From Clostridia bacterium (lineage in GTDB: Bacteria; Bacillota; Clostridia; Oscillospirales; Acutalibacteraceae): a stretch of 64,000 nucleotides of DNA. Position 1 is the first letter of the stretch; every line of letters begins with the position of its first letter. The notes beneath the pieces were generated by a model. That model was not told the origin of the DNA and ran no database searches. It worked only from the letters and a program-made list of their open reading frames with translations. Where the stretch lies: the NCBI GenBank assembly GCA_017473165.1, contig JAFUNA010000022.1, positions 21,471 to 85,470 of the forward strand, written 5' to 3'. Shown piece by piece: positions 42,655-51,008 of the stretch. Made by a program: the position numbers and the translations under genes.

Positions 42655-42778
42655 GGAGTGCAAAGTTCAAAGTGATAAGTGCAAAGTTAATGACGGGTTT
42701 CACCCGTACCCATTTATATAATCGGAGCGTAGCGACCCTTCACTTTGCTCTTTGCTCTTTGCATTTTGCACTTAAACA
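42655..42778. repeat. GTGCAAAGT-flanked repeat element
   Basis: Inverted GTGCAAAGT/ACTTTGC flanks enclose ACGGG-TTTCA-CCCGT and GGAGCGTAGCGACCCTT. It is closely related to the element at 13.9-14.05 kb and to the tail of the array at 59.06-59.16 kb. It fills the gap between the membrane-protein gene and glnS. Confidence 0.75.
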
Positions 42779-42795
42779 ACCGCAGGGTTCATATT

Positions 42796-44451
42796 TTATT
42801 TCCAGGATGATTTGAGGTCAACTGTTCTGTTGAAAACAAGCTTGTCGGCGGTTGAGTTCTTGTCTACGCAGAAATAGCCCTGACGCATAAACTGGAAGGC
42901 ATCGCCGCATTTTGCGTCTTTGAGTCCGCCTTCAACAAGGCAGCCTTCAAGAATTTCAAGAGAATTGGGGTTAAGATGGGTAAGATAATTCTCTTTGCCG
43001 TCCATAAAGGGGTTTTCAACGTTGAAAAGACGGTCATAAAGACGGATTTCGCAGGGTACGCTGTCGGAAGCGCTTACCCAATGGATTGTGCCCTTGACCT
43101 TTCTGCCGTCGGGAGAATCGCCGCCCTTTGTTTCGGGGTCATAGGTGCAGTGAACGCAGGTAACGTTGCCCTCATCGTCGGTTTCCCAGCTGTTGCAGGT
43201 TACAAGATATGCACTCTTGAGGCGTACCTCATTGCCGGGGAAAAGTCTGAAATATTTCTTGGGAGGCTCAACCATGAAGTCGTCACGCTCAACGAAAATT
43301 TCTCTTGAGAAATGAACGGTTCTTGTGCCGAGCTCGGGCTTGAGAGGATTGATTTCAACCTCGATTGCCTCGCTCTGTCCTTCGGGATAGTTGTCGATAA
43401 CAACCTTAAGGGGTCGCATAACAGCCATTGCTCTGGGAGCGTTTTCGTTGAGATTATCTCTTACGCAAGCCTCAATCAGACCGTAGTCAACAACGCTGTC
43501 TGCCTTTGCAACACCGATGCGGTTGATGAATTCACGAACAGCCGCTGCGGGGTAGCCTCTTCTTCTCATGCCGCAGAGGGTAATCATTCTGGGGTCATCC
43601 CAGCCGTCAACGATGCCCTTCTGCACCATTTCAAGGTTATATCTCTTGCTGGTTACGCAGTAGTTGAGGTTAAGACGGGCAAACTCAATCTGTCTGGGGG
43701 GCTCTTCAAAGCCGATTTCGTTGATGAACCAGTCATAGAGGGGTCTGTGGTTTTCAAATTCGAGAGAGCAGAGGGAATAGGTAACGTTTTCTCTTGCATC
43801 CGAAAGGGGATGAGCAAAGTCATACATGGGATAAACGCACCATTTGTCGCCTGTCTGGTGGTGTGTGACATGAGCGATTCTGTAGATAACAGGGTCACGC
43901 ATATTGATGTTGGGCGATGACATATCAATCTTTGCACGGAGTGTCTTTTCTCCGTTTGCGAATTCGCCTGCCGTCATGCGGGCAAAGAGGTCAAGATTTT
44001 CCTCGATTGAACGGTTACGGTAGGGGCTTTCCTTGCCGGGCTCGGTGAGAGTGCCTCTGTATTCTTTGATTTCTTCGGCGGTAAGGTCACATACATATGC
44101 CTTGCCCTTCTTGATGAGCTTTATCGCACATTCATAAAGAAAATCAAAGTAGCTTGATGCATAAAGAACCTCGTTCCACTTGAAGCCGAGCCATTCGATA
44201 TCCTCTTTGATTGCATCAACGTATTCAACGTCTTCCTTTGAGGGGTTGGTGTCGTCAAGACGGAGATTGCAGATACCGCCGTACTTTTCGGCTGTTGTGA
44301 AGTCGATTGTTATAGCCTTTGCGTGACCGATGTGAAGATAGCCGTTGGGCTCGGGCGGGAAACGGGTCTGAACACGGGTGTTGACTCCGTTTGCAAGGTC
44401 TTCGTCGATAAAGTCAAATATAAAATTGGAATTGGTTTTGATTTCGTCCAT
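42796..44451 (-). CDS. glnS: Glutaminyl-tRNA synthetase
   Basis: A 551-residue class Ib synthetase. It has [16 protein letters not shown] with the HIGH motif at 40-43, the GlnRS-type insertion, VTSKRYNL as the KMSKS equivalent, and the beta-barrel anticodon-binding C-terminal domain. The FPPEPNG form and total length separate it from GluRS. Many Firmicutes instead make Gln-tRNA by GatCAB amidation, so a dedicated GlnRS is notable. The ATG is preceded by AAAGGATG. gltX lies 263 bp upstream in the same direction. Confidence 0.95.
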   Translation of the reverse strand: MDEIKTNSNFIFDFIDEDLANGVNTRVQTRFPPEPNGYLHIGHAKAITIDFTTAEKYGGICNLRLDDTNPSKEDVEYVDAIKEDIEWLGFKWNEVLYASSYFDFLYECAIKLIKKGKAYVCDLTAEEIKEYRGTLTEPGKESPYRNRSIEENLDLFARMTAGEFANGEKTLRAKIDMSSPNINMRDPVIYRIAHVTHHQTGDKWCVYPMYDFAHPLSDARENVTYSLCSLEFENHRPLYDWFINEIGFEEPPRQIEFARLNLNYCVTSKRYNLEMVQKGIVDGWDDPRMITLCGMRRRGYPAAAVREFINRIGVAKADSVVDYGLIEACVRDNLNENAPRAMAVMRPLKVVIDNYPEGQSEAIEVEINPLKPELGTRTVHFSREIFVERDDFMVEPPKKYFRLFPGNEVRLKSAYLVTCNSWETDDEGNVTCVHCTYDPETKGGDSPDGRKVKGTIHWVSASDSVPCEIRLYDRLFNVENPFMDGKENYLTHLNPNSLEILEGCLVEGGLKDAKCGDAFQFMRQGYFCVDKNSTADKLVFNRTVDLKSSWK

Positions 44452-44469
44452 TGTAATACATCCTTTCTG

Positions 44470-44713
44470 TATAAGCGTAAAGTGAATAGTGAAAAGTGAA
44501 GAGTGAAGAGTGAATAGTTAATGGTCTGCGACGCATTTATATGCGGGACGTCGAGGACGCCGTCCCCTACGGTTGAAATAAGTTTTCACGGTAGGGGCTG
44601 CCTCCCTTTTAAGGGAGGGGGACCGCTTGCGGTGGAGGGATTTCTCATCCGCCTAAATAAAATCGGTCACAGGCGGAGCCTATCCGAAACTATTCACTTT
44701 TAACTTTTAACTG
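44470..44713. repeat. Composite repeat between gltX and glnS
   Basis: GTGAATAGTGAAAAGTGAAG-type runs on the left and ACTATTCACTTTTAAC on the right form inverted flanks. Inside are GGTCTGCGACGC, a reversed GGGACG/CGTCCC hairpin (about 44545-44570), GGTAGGGGCTGCCTCCC with AAGGGAGGGGGACCGC, and GGTCACAGGCGGAGCCTATCC. The right part matches 18.99-19.08 kb. It is also the right end of the glnS-gltX gap. Confidence 0.75.
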
Positions 44714-44714
44714 T

Positions 44715-46376
44715 TCACTGAAAATTATTAATCGCTTCGCTGAGTCTTGCCTTTATTTCATCCTCGCCGAGGAGCTGCATGATTGAATAAAGGTCGGGAG
44801 TGTTTCTTCTGGAAGTAAGTGCTATGCGGATAACCGTTGAAACGTCGCCGACATGACCCTTGAAGGCTTCGGGATTCTTCTTGAATTCCTTAACGTTGGG
44901 TGTGAAGCCGAGGGGCTCGCACATATCCTTGATTCTTGCAAACCATTGGTCTTTATCGTCTGCAAGTGAGAATTCGTTCATGTATTTTTCAACTATTGCC
45001 GCAGCATCAGCCTTTGAAATGTTTTCGGGCAGCGTGTAATCTGCGGTGTAGATTGAATTGTAGAAGTAGGAAACGTAATCCTTGACCTCGCTCCATTTTG
45101 CAATATCCTTGCGGGGCTTGGGATTTTCTCTGTCGATGTTTACAACCGCCGTTGAGAATTCGGGGTCGGCGGTAAAGATTTCGTAAAATTCGGGGTCATA
45201 GACCTTTGCCCATGCGGCAACGTTATCGTAAACCTGCTGTGCGGTCATAACCGAAATAACGTTTTTGCTCACGTCATTGAGCTTCACAAGGTCGAAAAGA
45301 CAGCCGCTCGAGCTCATTTTTTTGAGATTGAAGGGGAATTTGGAAATATCTTCCTTGGGATTTGCCTTTCTCCAGTCCTCAAAGTTTGAGTTGATGAGGG
45401 TCAGAAGATATTCAAGCACGCTCTCCTTGGGGAAGCCGCCCTCAACAAAATAGCTGACTGCAGCCTCGGGGTCTTTTCTCTTTGAAAGCTTTCTCTTGTC
45501 GCCCGTTTCCTCGTCGATTTTGAGCACCTGGGGAGTGTGGGCATATTTCGGAACTCTGTAGCCGCAAGCCTTGAAAAGCTCGATGTGCTTGGGCACGGAG
45601 GAAATCCATTCCTCGCCTCGGATAACGTGGGTTGTTCTCATGAAATGGTCATCACAGGCGTGGGCAAAATGGTAAGTGGGAATTCCGTCGGACTTAAGAA
45701 GAACCTCGTCGATTATGTTTTCGGGCATCTCGATTTTGCCTCTGATAACGTCGTCAAAGATAATTTTCTTTTCGCCGCTGTTGCCCGAACGCAGACGGAG
45801 CACCCAGGGCTTGCCGTCGGCAATATTCTTTTCGATTTCTTCAAGGCTTAAGTCACGGCATTTTGCCCATTTTCCGAAGTAGCCCCAGATAAGAGCATCG
45901 CCCTTGGTCTGCTCCTCACGGATTGCGGAAAGCTCGTCCGCCGTGCAGAAGCAGGGATATGCAAGACCTTTTTCAACAAGGCTCTTGCCGATTGTCTGAT
46001 AGATTTCGGCACGCTGGCTTTGTGTGTAAGGACCGTAAGCACCCTTTTCGGTGCCGAAGCCCGTTACGCCCTCGTTGAATTCAACGCCGAAGTAGTCAAA
46101 GCCGCTGATGATTGCGGAAACACCGTCGTCAACCTCACGCTTTTTGTCGGTGTCCTCGATGCGGAGATATGCAACGCCGTTTGTTGCCTGTGCGGTGAGC
46201 ACGTCAACAAGTGCGCCGAAAAGTCCGCCGATATGGAGATAGCCCGTGGGGGAAGGAGCAAAACGGGTCACTCTTGCACCCTCGGGAAGATTTCTTTCGG
46301 GATAAAGATTTTCGTAATAGTCGGGAGTTTTGTCGATTTGGGGAAACAGAAGCTCCGCAAGTTTTTTGTAATCCAA
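44715..46376 (-). CDS. gltX: Glutamyl-tRNA synthetase
   Basis: A 553-residue synthetase. FAPSPTGYLHIGGLFGAL carries HIGG at 48-51, DTDKKREVDDG and YTQSQRAEIY follow, and KLSKRKDPEA is the KMSKS loop. It charges tRNA-Glu. The start is a TTG with CAGGTG seven bases upstream. Because a separate GlnRS is encoded next door, this enzyme is probably discriminating, but that is inference. Confidence 0.95.
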   Translation of the reverse strand: MDYKKLAELLFPQIDKTPDYYENLYPERNLPEGARVTRFAPSPTGYLHIGGLFGALVDVLTAQATNGVAYLRIEDTDKKREVDDGVSAIISGFDYFGVEFNEGVTGFGTEKGAYGPYTQSQRAEIYQTIGKSLVEKGLAYPCFCTADELSAIREEQTKGDALIWGYFGKWAKCRDLSLEEIEKNIADGKPWVLRLRSGNSGEKKIIFDDVIRGKIEMPENIIDEVLLKSDGIPTYHFAHACDDHFMRTTHVIRGEEWISSVPKHIELFKACGYRVPKYAHTPQVLKIDEETGDKRKLSKRKDPEAAVSYFVEGGFPKESVLEYLLTLINSNFEDWRKANPKEDISKFPFNLKKMSSSGCLFDLVKLNDVSKNVISVMTAQQVYDNVAAWAKVYDPEFYEIFTADPEFSTAVVNIDRENPKPRKDIAKWSEVKDYVSYFYNSIYTADYTLPENISKADAAAIVEKYMNEFSLADDKDQWFARIKDMCEPLGFTPNVKEFKKNPEAFKGHVGDVSTVIRIALTSRRNTPDLYSIMQLLGEDEIKARLSEAINNFQ

Positions 46377-46540
46377 GATTTACACCTGCCATTATTTATA
46401 AATATACCCTATTATTATTGCAGAAAAATACGCAAGTATCAAGAGGAAATTTCAAAAAAACACACAGAAAAGGTAAATTTTTTTTACAATTCGTTCCGTG
46501 GAATAAAATTGAAACAAACTGCCGACAATATGAATGTAAA

Positions 46541-46576
46541 TTTCCGTAGGGGACGACCTCTGCGTCGTCCCGTGCA
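46541..46576 (+). repeat. Partial GTAGGGG unit before the LytM gene
   Basis: GTAGGGGACGACCTCTGCG then TCGTCCCG, a single hairpin like that at 34.9 kb. The remaining gap back to gltX (46377-46540) is AT-rich with no gene. Confidence 0.6.
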
Positions 46577-46608
46577 AATCACGAAAAATTGAAAGAGGTC
46601 AATAAGTA

Positions 46609-47295
46609 ATGAAAAGAAGAATAAAAAAGCATCCCAACATCTATCTTGCCCTGTTTGTGTGCCTTGTTGCGGTGGGAATCGGCACGGTGACAGGCTTTTT
46701 TGCGGAAGACAGGGGCACAATCGATGCAACCGAGCCCGAATTCACCCGTGTGACGGTTGAATGGAGCGAGGAGGAATTCACTCCGCCCGTAACCGATGAG
46801 GTCAACATCGGCGTCAGCGGAATTGCTGACGAGAGAATCTCAACAACCGAAAAAATTGAGGAAAACAAGCCTTTTTCGGGCGATTTTGCTCTGCCCATGG
46901 GGTCGGATGTTATCAACGATTTCAGCAACGGAGAAATGGTGCAGTCCAAGACCATGGGCGACTGGAGAGTGCATAACGGCGTTGATTTCGGCGGAAGTGC
47001 GGGCAACGACGTGGGTGCCGTTGCCGACGGTAAAATCACAAAGGTTTATGACGATGTATTCTGGGGCACGGTTGTTGAAATCGACCACGGAAACGGCATG
47101 ACGGCGAAATATTGCGGCATGAAAACGGCAACCTGCCTGCCCGAAGGCACGCAGGTTGAAAAGGGAGAAAAAATCGGAACTCTGGGGCATATTCCTGTTG
47201 AAATCAGCGACGAGGATCACCTTCACCTCGAAATCCTCATCGACGGCGAAAACGTTGACCCGCTGAAGGCACTTAATAAAATTCGGAATTCGTAA
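46609..47295 (+). CDS. SpoIIQ-like M23 (LytM) peptidase
   Basis: A 228-residue membrane-anchored protein with a basic N-terminus, one helix (about 11-31), an acidic linker and a LytM domain: RVHNGVDFGG with His122 and Asp126, and DEDHLHLEI with His204 and His206. These zinc residues are intact, as in clostridial SpoIIQ and unlike Bacillus SpoIIQ. No SpoIIIA gene is near, so an engulfment role is a suggestion; a general DD-endopeptidase is also possible. The last residues IRNS and the stop codon are encoded by an AATTCGTAATTCGG intergenic repeat. Confidence 0.78.
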   Translation: MKRRIKKHPNIYLALFVCLVAVGIGTVTGFFAEDRGTIDATEPEFTRVTVEWSEEEFTPPVTDEVNIGVSGIADERISTTEKIEENKPFSGDFALPMGSDVINDFSNGEMVQSKTMGDWRVHNGVDFGGSAGNDVGAVADGKITKVYDDVFWGTVVEIDHGNGMTAKYCGMKTATCLPEGTQVEKGEKIGTLGHIPVEISDEDHLHLEILIDGENVDPLKALNKIRNS

Positions 47296-47530
47296 TTCGG
47301 AATGCGGAATTAAAATACAACCAACGGCAACATCGCAGGGGATTCGTGAATCGACCGCATTAATTTCGCACAAAACAAAATGTGTGTGTAGGGCGGGATG
47401 ACCTCATCCCGCCGAAAAATCACCCGTAATCTATGGCGGCAAGGAAACTCCCTCCGTCTTTTGCTTCGCAAAATCCACCTCCCTCAAGAGGGAGGCAAAT
47501 CGTCGCCCTACGCACGGTTTTGAAGTCATA
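47281..47530. repeat. Composite repeat after the LytM gene
   Basis: It starts inside the LytM gene's last codons with ATTCGGAATTCGTAATTCGG. Further pieces are GATTCGTGAATCGACCGC, GTAGGGCGGGATGACCTC with ATCCCGCCG (47388-47412), and CTCCCTCAAGAGGGAGGC (about 47481-47498). The region is part of the 647-bp gap before rpsO. Confidence 0.65.
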
Positions 47531-47538
47531 TTTCTAAT

Positions 47539-47650
47539 AGGGTGTGCGCAACGCCTACCCTCAACTCGCCGTAAGGCGAATATCACTTTTGTCGCAGACA
47601 AAAATATCACATTGCGAAGCAATATATCACACAACGGAGTTGTATATCAC
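47539..47650 (+). repeat. ATATCAC hairpin array, copy 7
   Basis: GGTGTGCGCAACGCCTACC, CGCCGTAAGGCG, TTTTGTC-GCA-GACAAAA, ATTGC-GAA-GCAAT and CAAC-GGA-GTTG with ATATCAC, ATATCACA and ATATCACA spacers. Beyond it, 47651-47770 holds GGCGGC and GCCGCC pieces around an otherwise plain stretch before the rpsO promoter. Confidence 0.87.
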
Positions 47651-47806
47651 TTATATATTATGGCGGCCGCCATGTGTCACCCGGCTCCCCATGGGCATTT
47701 CTGCCACCTGTGACGGCAGCCGCCTTGTTTTCGGGAAGCAATTGCTCCCATAATCATTCTATGCAGGCTGCGGAAATCGGGCATAGAAATAAATTTCAAA
47801 AAAGTC

Positions 47807-47835
47807 TTTACAAAAAGATTTTATTGTGCTATAAT
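47807..47835 (+). promoter_or_regulatory. rpsO promoter
   Basis: TTTACA (47807-47812), 17 bp, TATAAT (47830-47835). It leaves a leader of about 100 nt before the rpsO ATG. Confidence 0.9.
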
Positions 47836-47842
47836 TCCGTTT

Positions 47843-47935
47843 GCACATGCCCGCTTCTCGGGTTGCGGAGTAAACCTCAACGAGGTGTTCACCTGCCGCA
47901 TTCTGGGGGCAGAGGCAAATATTATAATGAGGTGA
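47843..47935 (+). promoter_or_regulatory. Candidate S15-responsive leader of rpsO
   Basis: The leader can fold into CCCGCTTCTCGGG, then TTGCGG...CCGCA enclosing CCTC-AAC-GAGG. rpsO leaders in many bacteria bind S15 and repress translation. The fold is drawn by eye; S15 binding is inference. Confidence 0.45.
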
Positions 47936-47942
47936 AAAAACA

Positions 47943-48206
47943 ATGACACAGGCAGAAAAGACCGCAATCATGCAGGAATATGCTCTTCACGAGGGCGACA
48001 CAGGTTCACCCGAAGTTCAGATCGCTGTTCTCACAAAGAGAATCAACGACCTCACCGAGCATCTCAAGGTTCACAAGAAGGACCACCACTCAAGAAGAGG
48101 CCTTCTTATGATGGTTGGTCACAGAAGAAACCTTCTTGCATACCTTCAGAAGGTTGACATTGAGCGTTACCGTTCAATCATTGCAAGACTTGGTATCCGT
48201 AAATAA
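47943..48206 (+). CDS. rpsO: 30S ribosomal protein S15
   Basis: S15, 87 residues, a primary 16S rRNA-binding protein. The family motifs [33 protein letters not shown] and RRNLLAYL are all present at normal length. TGAGGTG lies upstream. pnp follows, the conserved rpsO-pnp pair, but here 396 bp with a hairpin terminator and repeats separate them. Confidence 0.98.
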   Translation: MTQAEKTAIMQEYALHEGDTGSPEVQIAVLTKRINDLTEHLKVHKKDHHSRRGLLMMVGHRRNLLAYLQKVDIERYRSIIARLGIRK

Positions 48207-48216
48207 TTTCAGCATT

Positions 48217-48265
48217 AAAGCAGGCAGGAAACATAATATTCTTGCCTGCTTTGTCACGTTTTTCG
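48217..48265 (+). terminator. Terminator after rpsO
   Basis: AAAGCAGGCA and TGCCTGCTTT pair around a 16-base loop. The T-run is offset (TTTGTCACGTTTTT), so some read-through into pnp is likely. Confidence 0.65.
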
Positions 48266-48390
48266 GCAGATTAATCCGTTAAAACGTTAATTTGTTACAT
48301 CGTTAAAGCACGAATCTTTCAGGCGGCTGATATCGGTTTTAGCGGTAAATCGAGCTTCTGAAAACAAATTAAAATAACAGCAGTTTCCTT

Positions 48391-48527
48391 GTAGGGGAGG
48401 GCGACTCGACCTCCCGGGCAGACCATAGGTCTGCAAAAGGCGATTTTCTTTATAGAAACTTTCGTTTCGGCTGTTATTATTATGCACCTTGCGGCGCATT
48501 CGGGACGTCGGGGTCGCCGTCCCCTAC
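48391..48527 (+). repeat. Expanded GTAGGGG...CCCCTAC unit (137 bp)
   Basis: GTAGGGGAGGGCGACTCG, GCAGACC-ATA-GGTCTGC, a short unique middle, TGCACCTTGCGGCGCA and GGGACGTCGGGG/CGCCGTCCC, ending CCCCTAC. Same ends and hairpin order as the 103-bp units with extra sequence in the middle. It lies in the rpsO-pnp gap. Confidence 0.8.
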
Positions 48528-48602
48528 AATTGTTTTCAGCAGTTGGATTTATTGCTAAACCGTGCCGCCTGTGGAAATATAATTTTACAGAGAGGTACAA
48601 AA

Positions 48603-50801
48603 ATGTTTTTCGAAGCTTTCAAAACTTACGAAACCGAAATCGCAGGCAGACCTTTTGTTGTTGAAGTCGGCAAAATGGCACAGCTTGCAGGCGGCGCTTG
48701 CCTTGTCCGCTACGGCGAAACCAACGTTCTCTGCACAGCTACAATGGCTGCAAAGCCCAGAGAAGGCGTAGACTTCTTCCCCCTTTCAGTTGACTACGAA
48801 GAGAAGCTCTATTCAGTCGGCAGAATTCCCGGCTCATTCCAGCGCCGTGAAGGCAGAGCAAGCGAAAAGGCTACTCTTGCTTCCCGTGTTATCGACAGAC
48901 CCATCAGACCCCTTTTCCCCAAGGATATGAGAAACGATGTCGGCGTTGTTGCAACGGTTATGTCCGTTGACCCCGACTGCCAGCCCGAAATCGCAGCAAT
49001 GCTCGGCGTTTCAATCGCTATCTCAATTTCCGAAATTCCCTGGGAAGGCCCCATTTCAGGCGTTGTTGTAGGTCTTGTTGACGGTCAGTATGTCATCAAC
49101 CCCACTCTCGAGCAGAGAGCAAAGAGCGATATGTATGTTACCGTTGCTTCAACAAGCGAGCTTGTTGCAATGATTGAAGCAGGTGCAAACGAAGTTTCAA
49201 ACGACGATATGTTTGACGGTATCATGTTTGCTCACAAGGAAAACCAGAGAATCGTTGAGTTCATCAACATGATCAAGGCTGAATGCGGCAAAGAAAAGGT
49301 TGATTTCCCCTCAAACGATCCCGACCCCGAAATGTACGAAGCAATCAAGGATTTCGCAATCGAGGATATCCGTTTTGCTCTTGATACAGACGACAAGAGA
49401 ATCCGTGACGAGCGTCTTAAGCCTGTTTACGATAAGGTTCACGAGAAGTTCGACGAAATTTACCCCGACATGGAAGTAAAAATCGAAGAATGCCTTTATA
49501 AAGTTCAGAAGTATGTAGTACGCCGCTGGCTTCTTGACGACGGCAAGCGTGTTGACGGCAGAGGAATCAACGAAATCCGTCCCCTCAACGCACAGGTTGA
49601 CCTTCTTGACAGAGTTCACGGCTCGGGTATGTTTACAAGAGGACAGACACAGGTTCTTTCAATCACAACCCTCGGCCCCATGAGCGATGCACAGCTTCTT
49701 GACGGTCTTGACGAGGAAGAATCAAAGCGTTATATGCACCACTACAACTTCCCCTCATACTCCGTTGGCGAAACAAAGCCCTCCAGAGGTCCCGGCAGAC
49801 GTGAAATCGGTCACGGTGCACTCGCAGAGCGTTCACTCGTTCCCGTTCTTCCCTCCGTTGAGGAATTCCCCTACACAATCCGTGTTGTTTCCGAAGTTCT
49901 TTCATCAAACGGCTCAACCTCACAGGGCTCCGTTTGCGGTTCAACACTTTCACTTATGGCAGCAGGTGTTCCCATCAAGGCTCCCGTTGCAGGTATTTCA
50001 TGCGGTCTTATCACCGAAGGCGACCGCTTCATGACAATGGTTGATATCCAGGGTCTTGAGGACTTCTTCGGCGACATGGACTTCAAGGTTGCAGGTACAA
50101 AGAAGGGTATCACATCAATTCAGATGGACCTCAAGGTACACGGTCTTACACCCGCTATCATCAGAGAAGCTCTCGACAAGACATATACAGCAAGATGCTA
50201 TATTCTTGACGAAATCATGCTTCCCGTTATCGCAGAGCCCAGAGCAGAGCTTTCAAAGTGGGCTCCCAAGATGCTTACAACAAAGATTGACCCCGAAAAG
50301 ATCGGTGACGTTATCGGCAAGCAGGGCAAGGTTATTCAGAAGATTTGCGCTGAATGCAACTGTAAGATTGACGTTCAGGAAGACGGTAATATCTTTGTTT
50401 CATCAACAAGCATCGACGATGCACGCAGAGCAATCTCGATTGTTGAAACAATTGCAAACGATCCCGAGGTTGGTGCAATCTACAAGGGTATCGTAACACG
50501 CCTTATGAGCTTCGGTGCATTCGTTGAAATCGCTCCCGGCAAGGAAGGCATGGTTCACATCAGCCAGCTTGACGTTAAGAGAACCGAAAAGGTTGAAGAC
50601 GCAGTTAACGTTGGCGATGAGGTTATCGTTAAGGTACTTCCCAAGGATGATCAGGGCAGACTCAACTTCTCACGCCGTGAGGCACTTATTGAGGTTGAAG
50701 GACTTGTTCCCGAAAACACCGTTTCGGATGCTCCCAGAAAGCCCAGAAGGGATTTCAAGGGCGACAGAGGCGGCAGAGCTCCCAGAAGAAATAATGACTA
50801 A
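48603..50801 (+). CDS. pnp: Polynucleotide phosphorylase
   Basis: A 732-residue 3'-5' phosphorolytic exoribonuclease. It has two RNase PH-like cores (N-terminal GACLVRYGETNVLCTATM, second core FTRGQTQVL), the FFGDMDFKVAGT catalytic loop, then a KH domain (DVIGKQGKVIQKI) and an S1 domain (GIVTRLMSFGAFVEI). A short R/G/D-rich tail follows. The ATG at 48603 with GAGAGG upstream is the family start; the longer ORF reads through the repeat. A strong terminator follows. Confidence 0.97.
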   Translation: MFFEAFKTYETEIAGRPFVVEVGKMAQLAGGACLVRYGETNVLCTATMAAKPREGVDFFPLSVDYEEKLYSVGRIPGSFQRREGRASEKATLASRVIDRPIRPLFPKDMRNDVGVVATVMSVDPDCQPEIAAMLGVSIAISISEIPWEGPISGVVVGLVDGQYVINPTLEQRAKSDMYVTVASTSELVAMIEAGANEVSNDDMFDGIMFAHKENQRIVEFINMIKAECGKEKVDFPSNDPDPEMYEAIKDFAIEDIRFALDTDDKRIRDERLKPVYDKVHEKFDEIYPDMEVKIEECLYKVQKYVVRRWLLDDGKRVDGRGINEIRPLNAQVDLLDRVHGSGMFTRGQTQVLSITTLGPMSDAQLLDGLDEEESKRYMHHYNFPSYSVGETKPSRGPGRREIGHGALAERSLVPVLPSVEEFPYTIRVVSEVLSSNGSTSQGSVCGSTLSLMAAGVPIKAPVAGISCGLITEGDRFMTMVDIQGLEDFFGDMDFKVAGTKKGITSIQMDLKVHGLTPAIIREALDKTYTARCYILDEIMLPVIAEPRAELSKWAPKMLTTKIDPEKIGDVIGKQGKVIQKICAECNCKIDVQEDGNIFVSSTSIDDARRAISIVETIANDPEVGAIYKGIVTRLMSFGAFVEIAPGKEGMVHISQLDVKRTEKVEDAVNVGDEVIVKVLPKDDQGRLNFSRREALIEVEGLVPENTVSDAPRKPRRDFKGDRGGRAPRRNND

Positions 50802-50806
50802 ATAAT

Positions 50807-50843
50807 TAAGGGGTTGTTCAAACGAACAGCCCCTTAAACTTTT
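50807..50843 (+). terminator. Terminator after pnp
   Basis: TAAGGGGTTGTTC and GAACAGCCCCTTA pair around AAAC, followed by AACTTTTA. Confidence 0.88.
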
Positions 50844-50889
50844 ATAAAGCAAAAAACAAAATCAATGCAACAGCTTCACTTGCTTCCCT

Positions 50890-50976
50890 TAACTCGCCGC
50901 AGGCGAATATCACTTTTGCGGATGCAAAAATTTCACATTGCAAAGCAATATTTCACACAACGAAGTTGTATATCAC
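50890..50976 (+). repeat. ATATCAC hairpin array, copy 8
   Basis: CGCC-GCA-GGCG, TTTTGC-GGAT-GCAAAA, ATTGC-AAA-GCAAT and CAAC-GAA-GTTG with ATATCAC, ATTTCACA and ATTTCACA spacers. It lies between the terminators of two convergent genes. Confidence 0.87.
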
Positions 50977-50978
50977 TG

Positions 50979-51006
50979 AAAAAAGCACCCCGCAAGGTGC
51001 TTTTTT
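50979..51006. terminator. Bidirectional terminator, DUF4838 gene
   Basis: AAAAAAGCACC and GGTGCTTTTTT pair around CCGCAA, with six-base runs on both sides, so it works in both directions. The DUF4838 gene ends three bases later. Confidence 0.9.
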
Positions 51007-51008
51007 CT

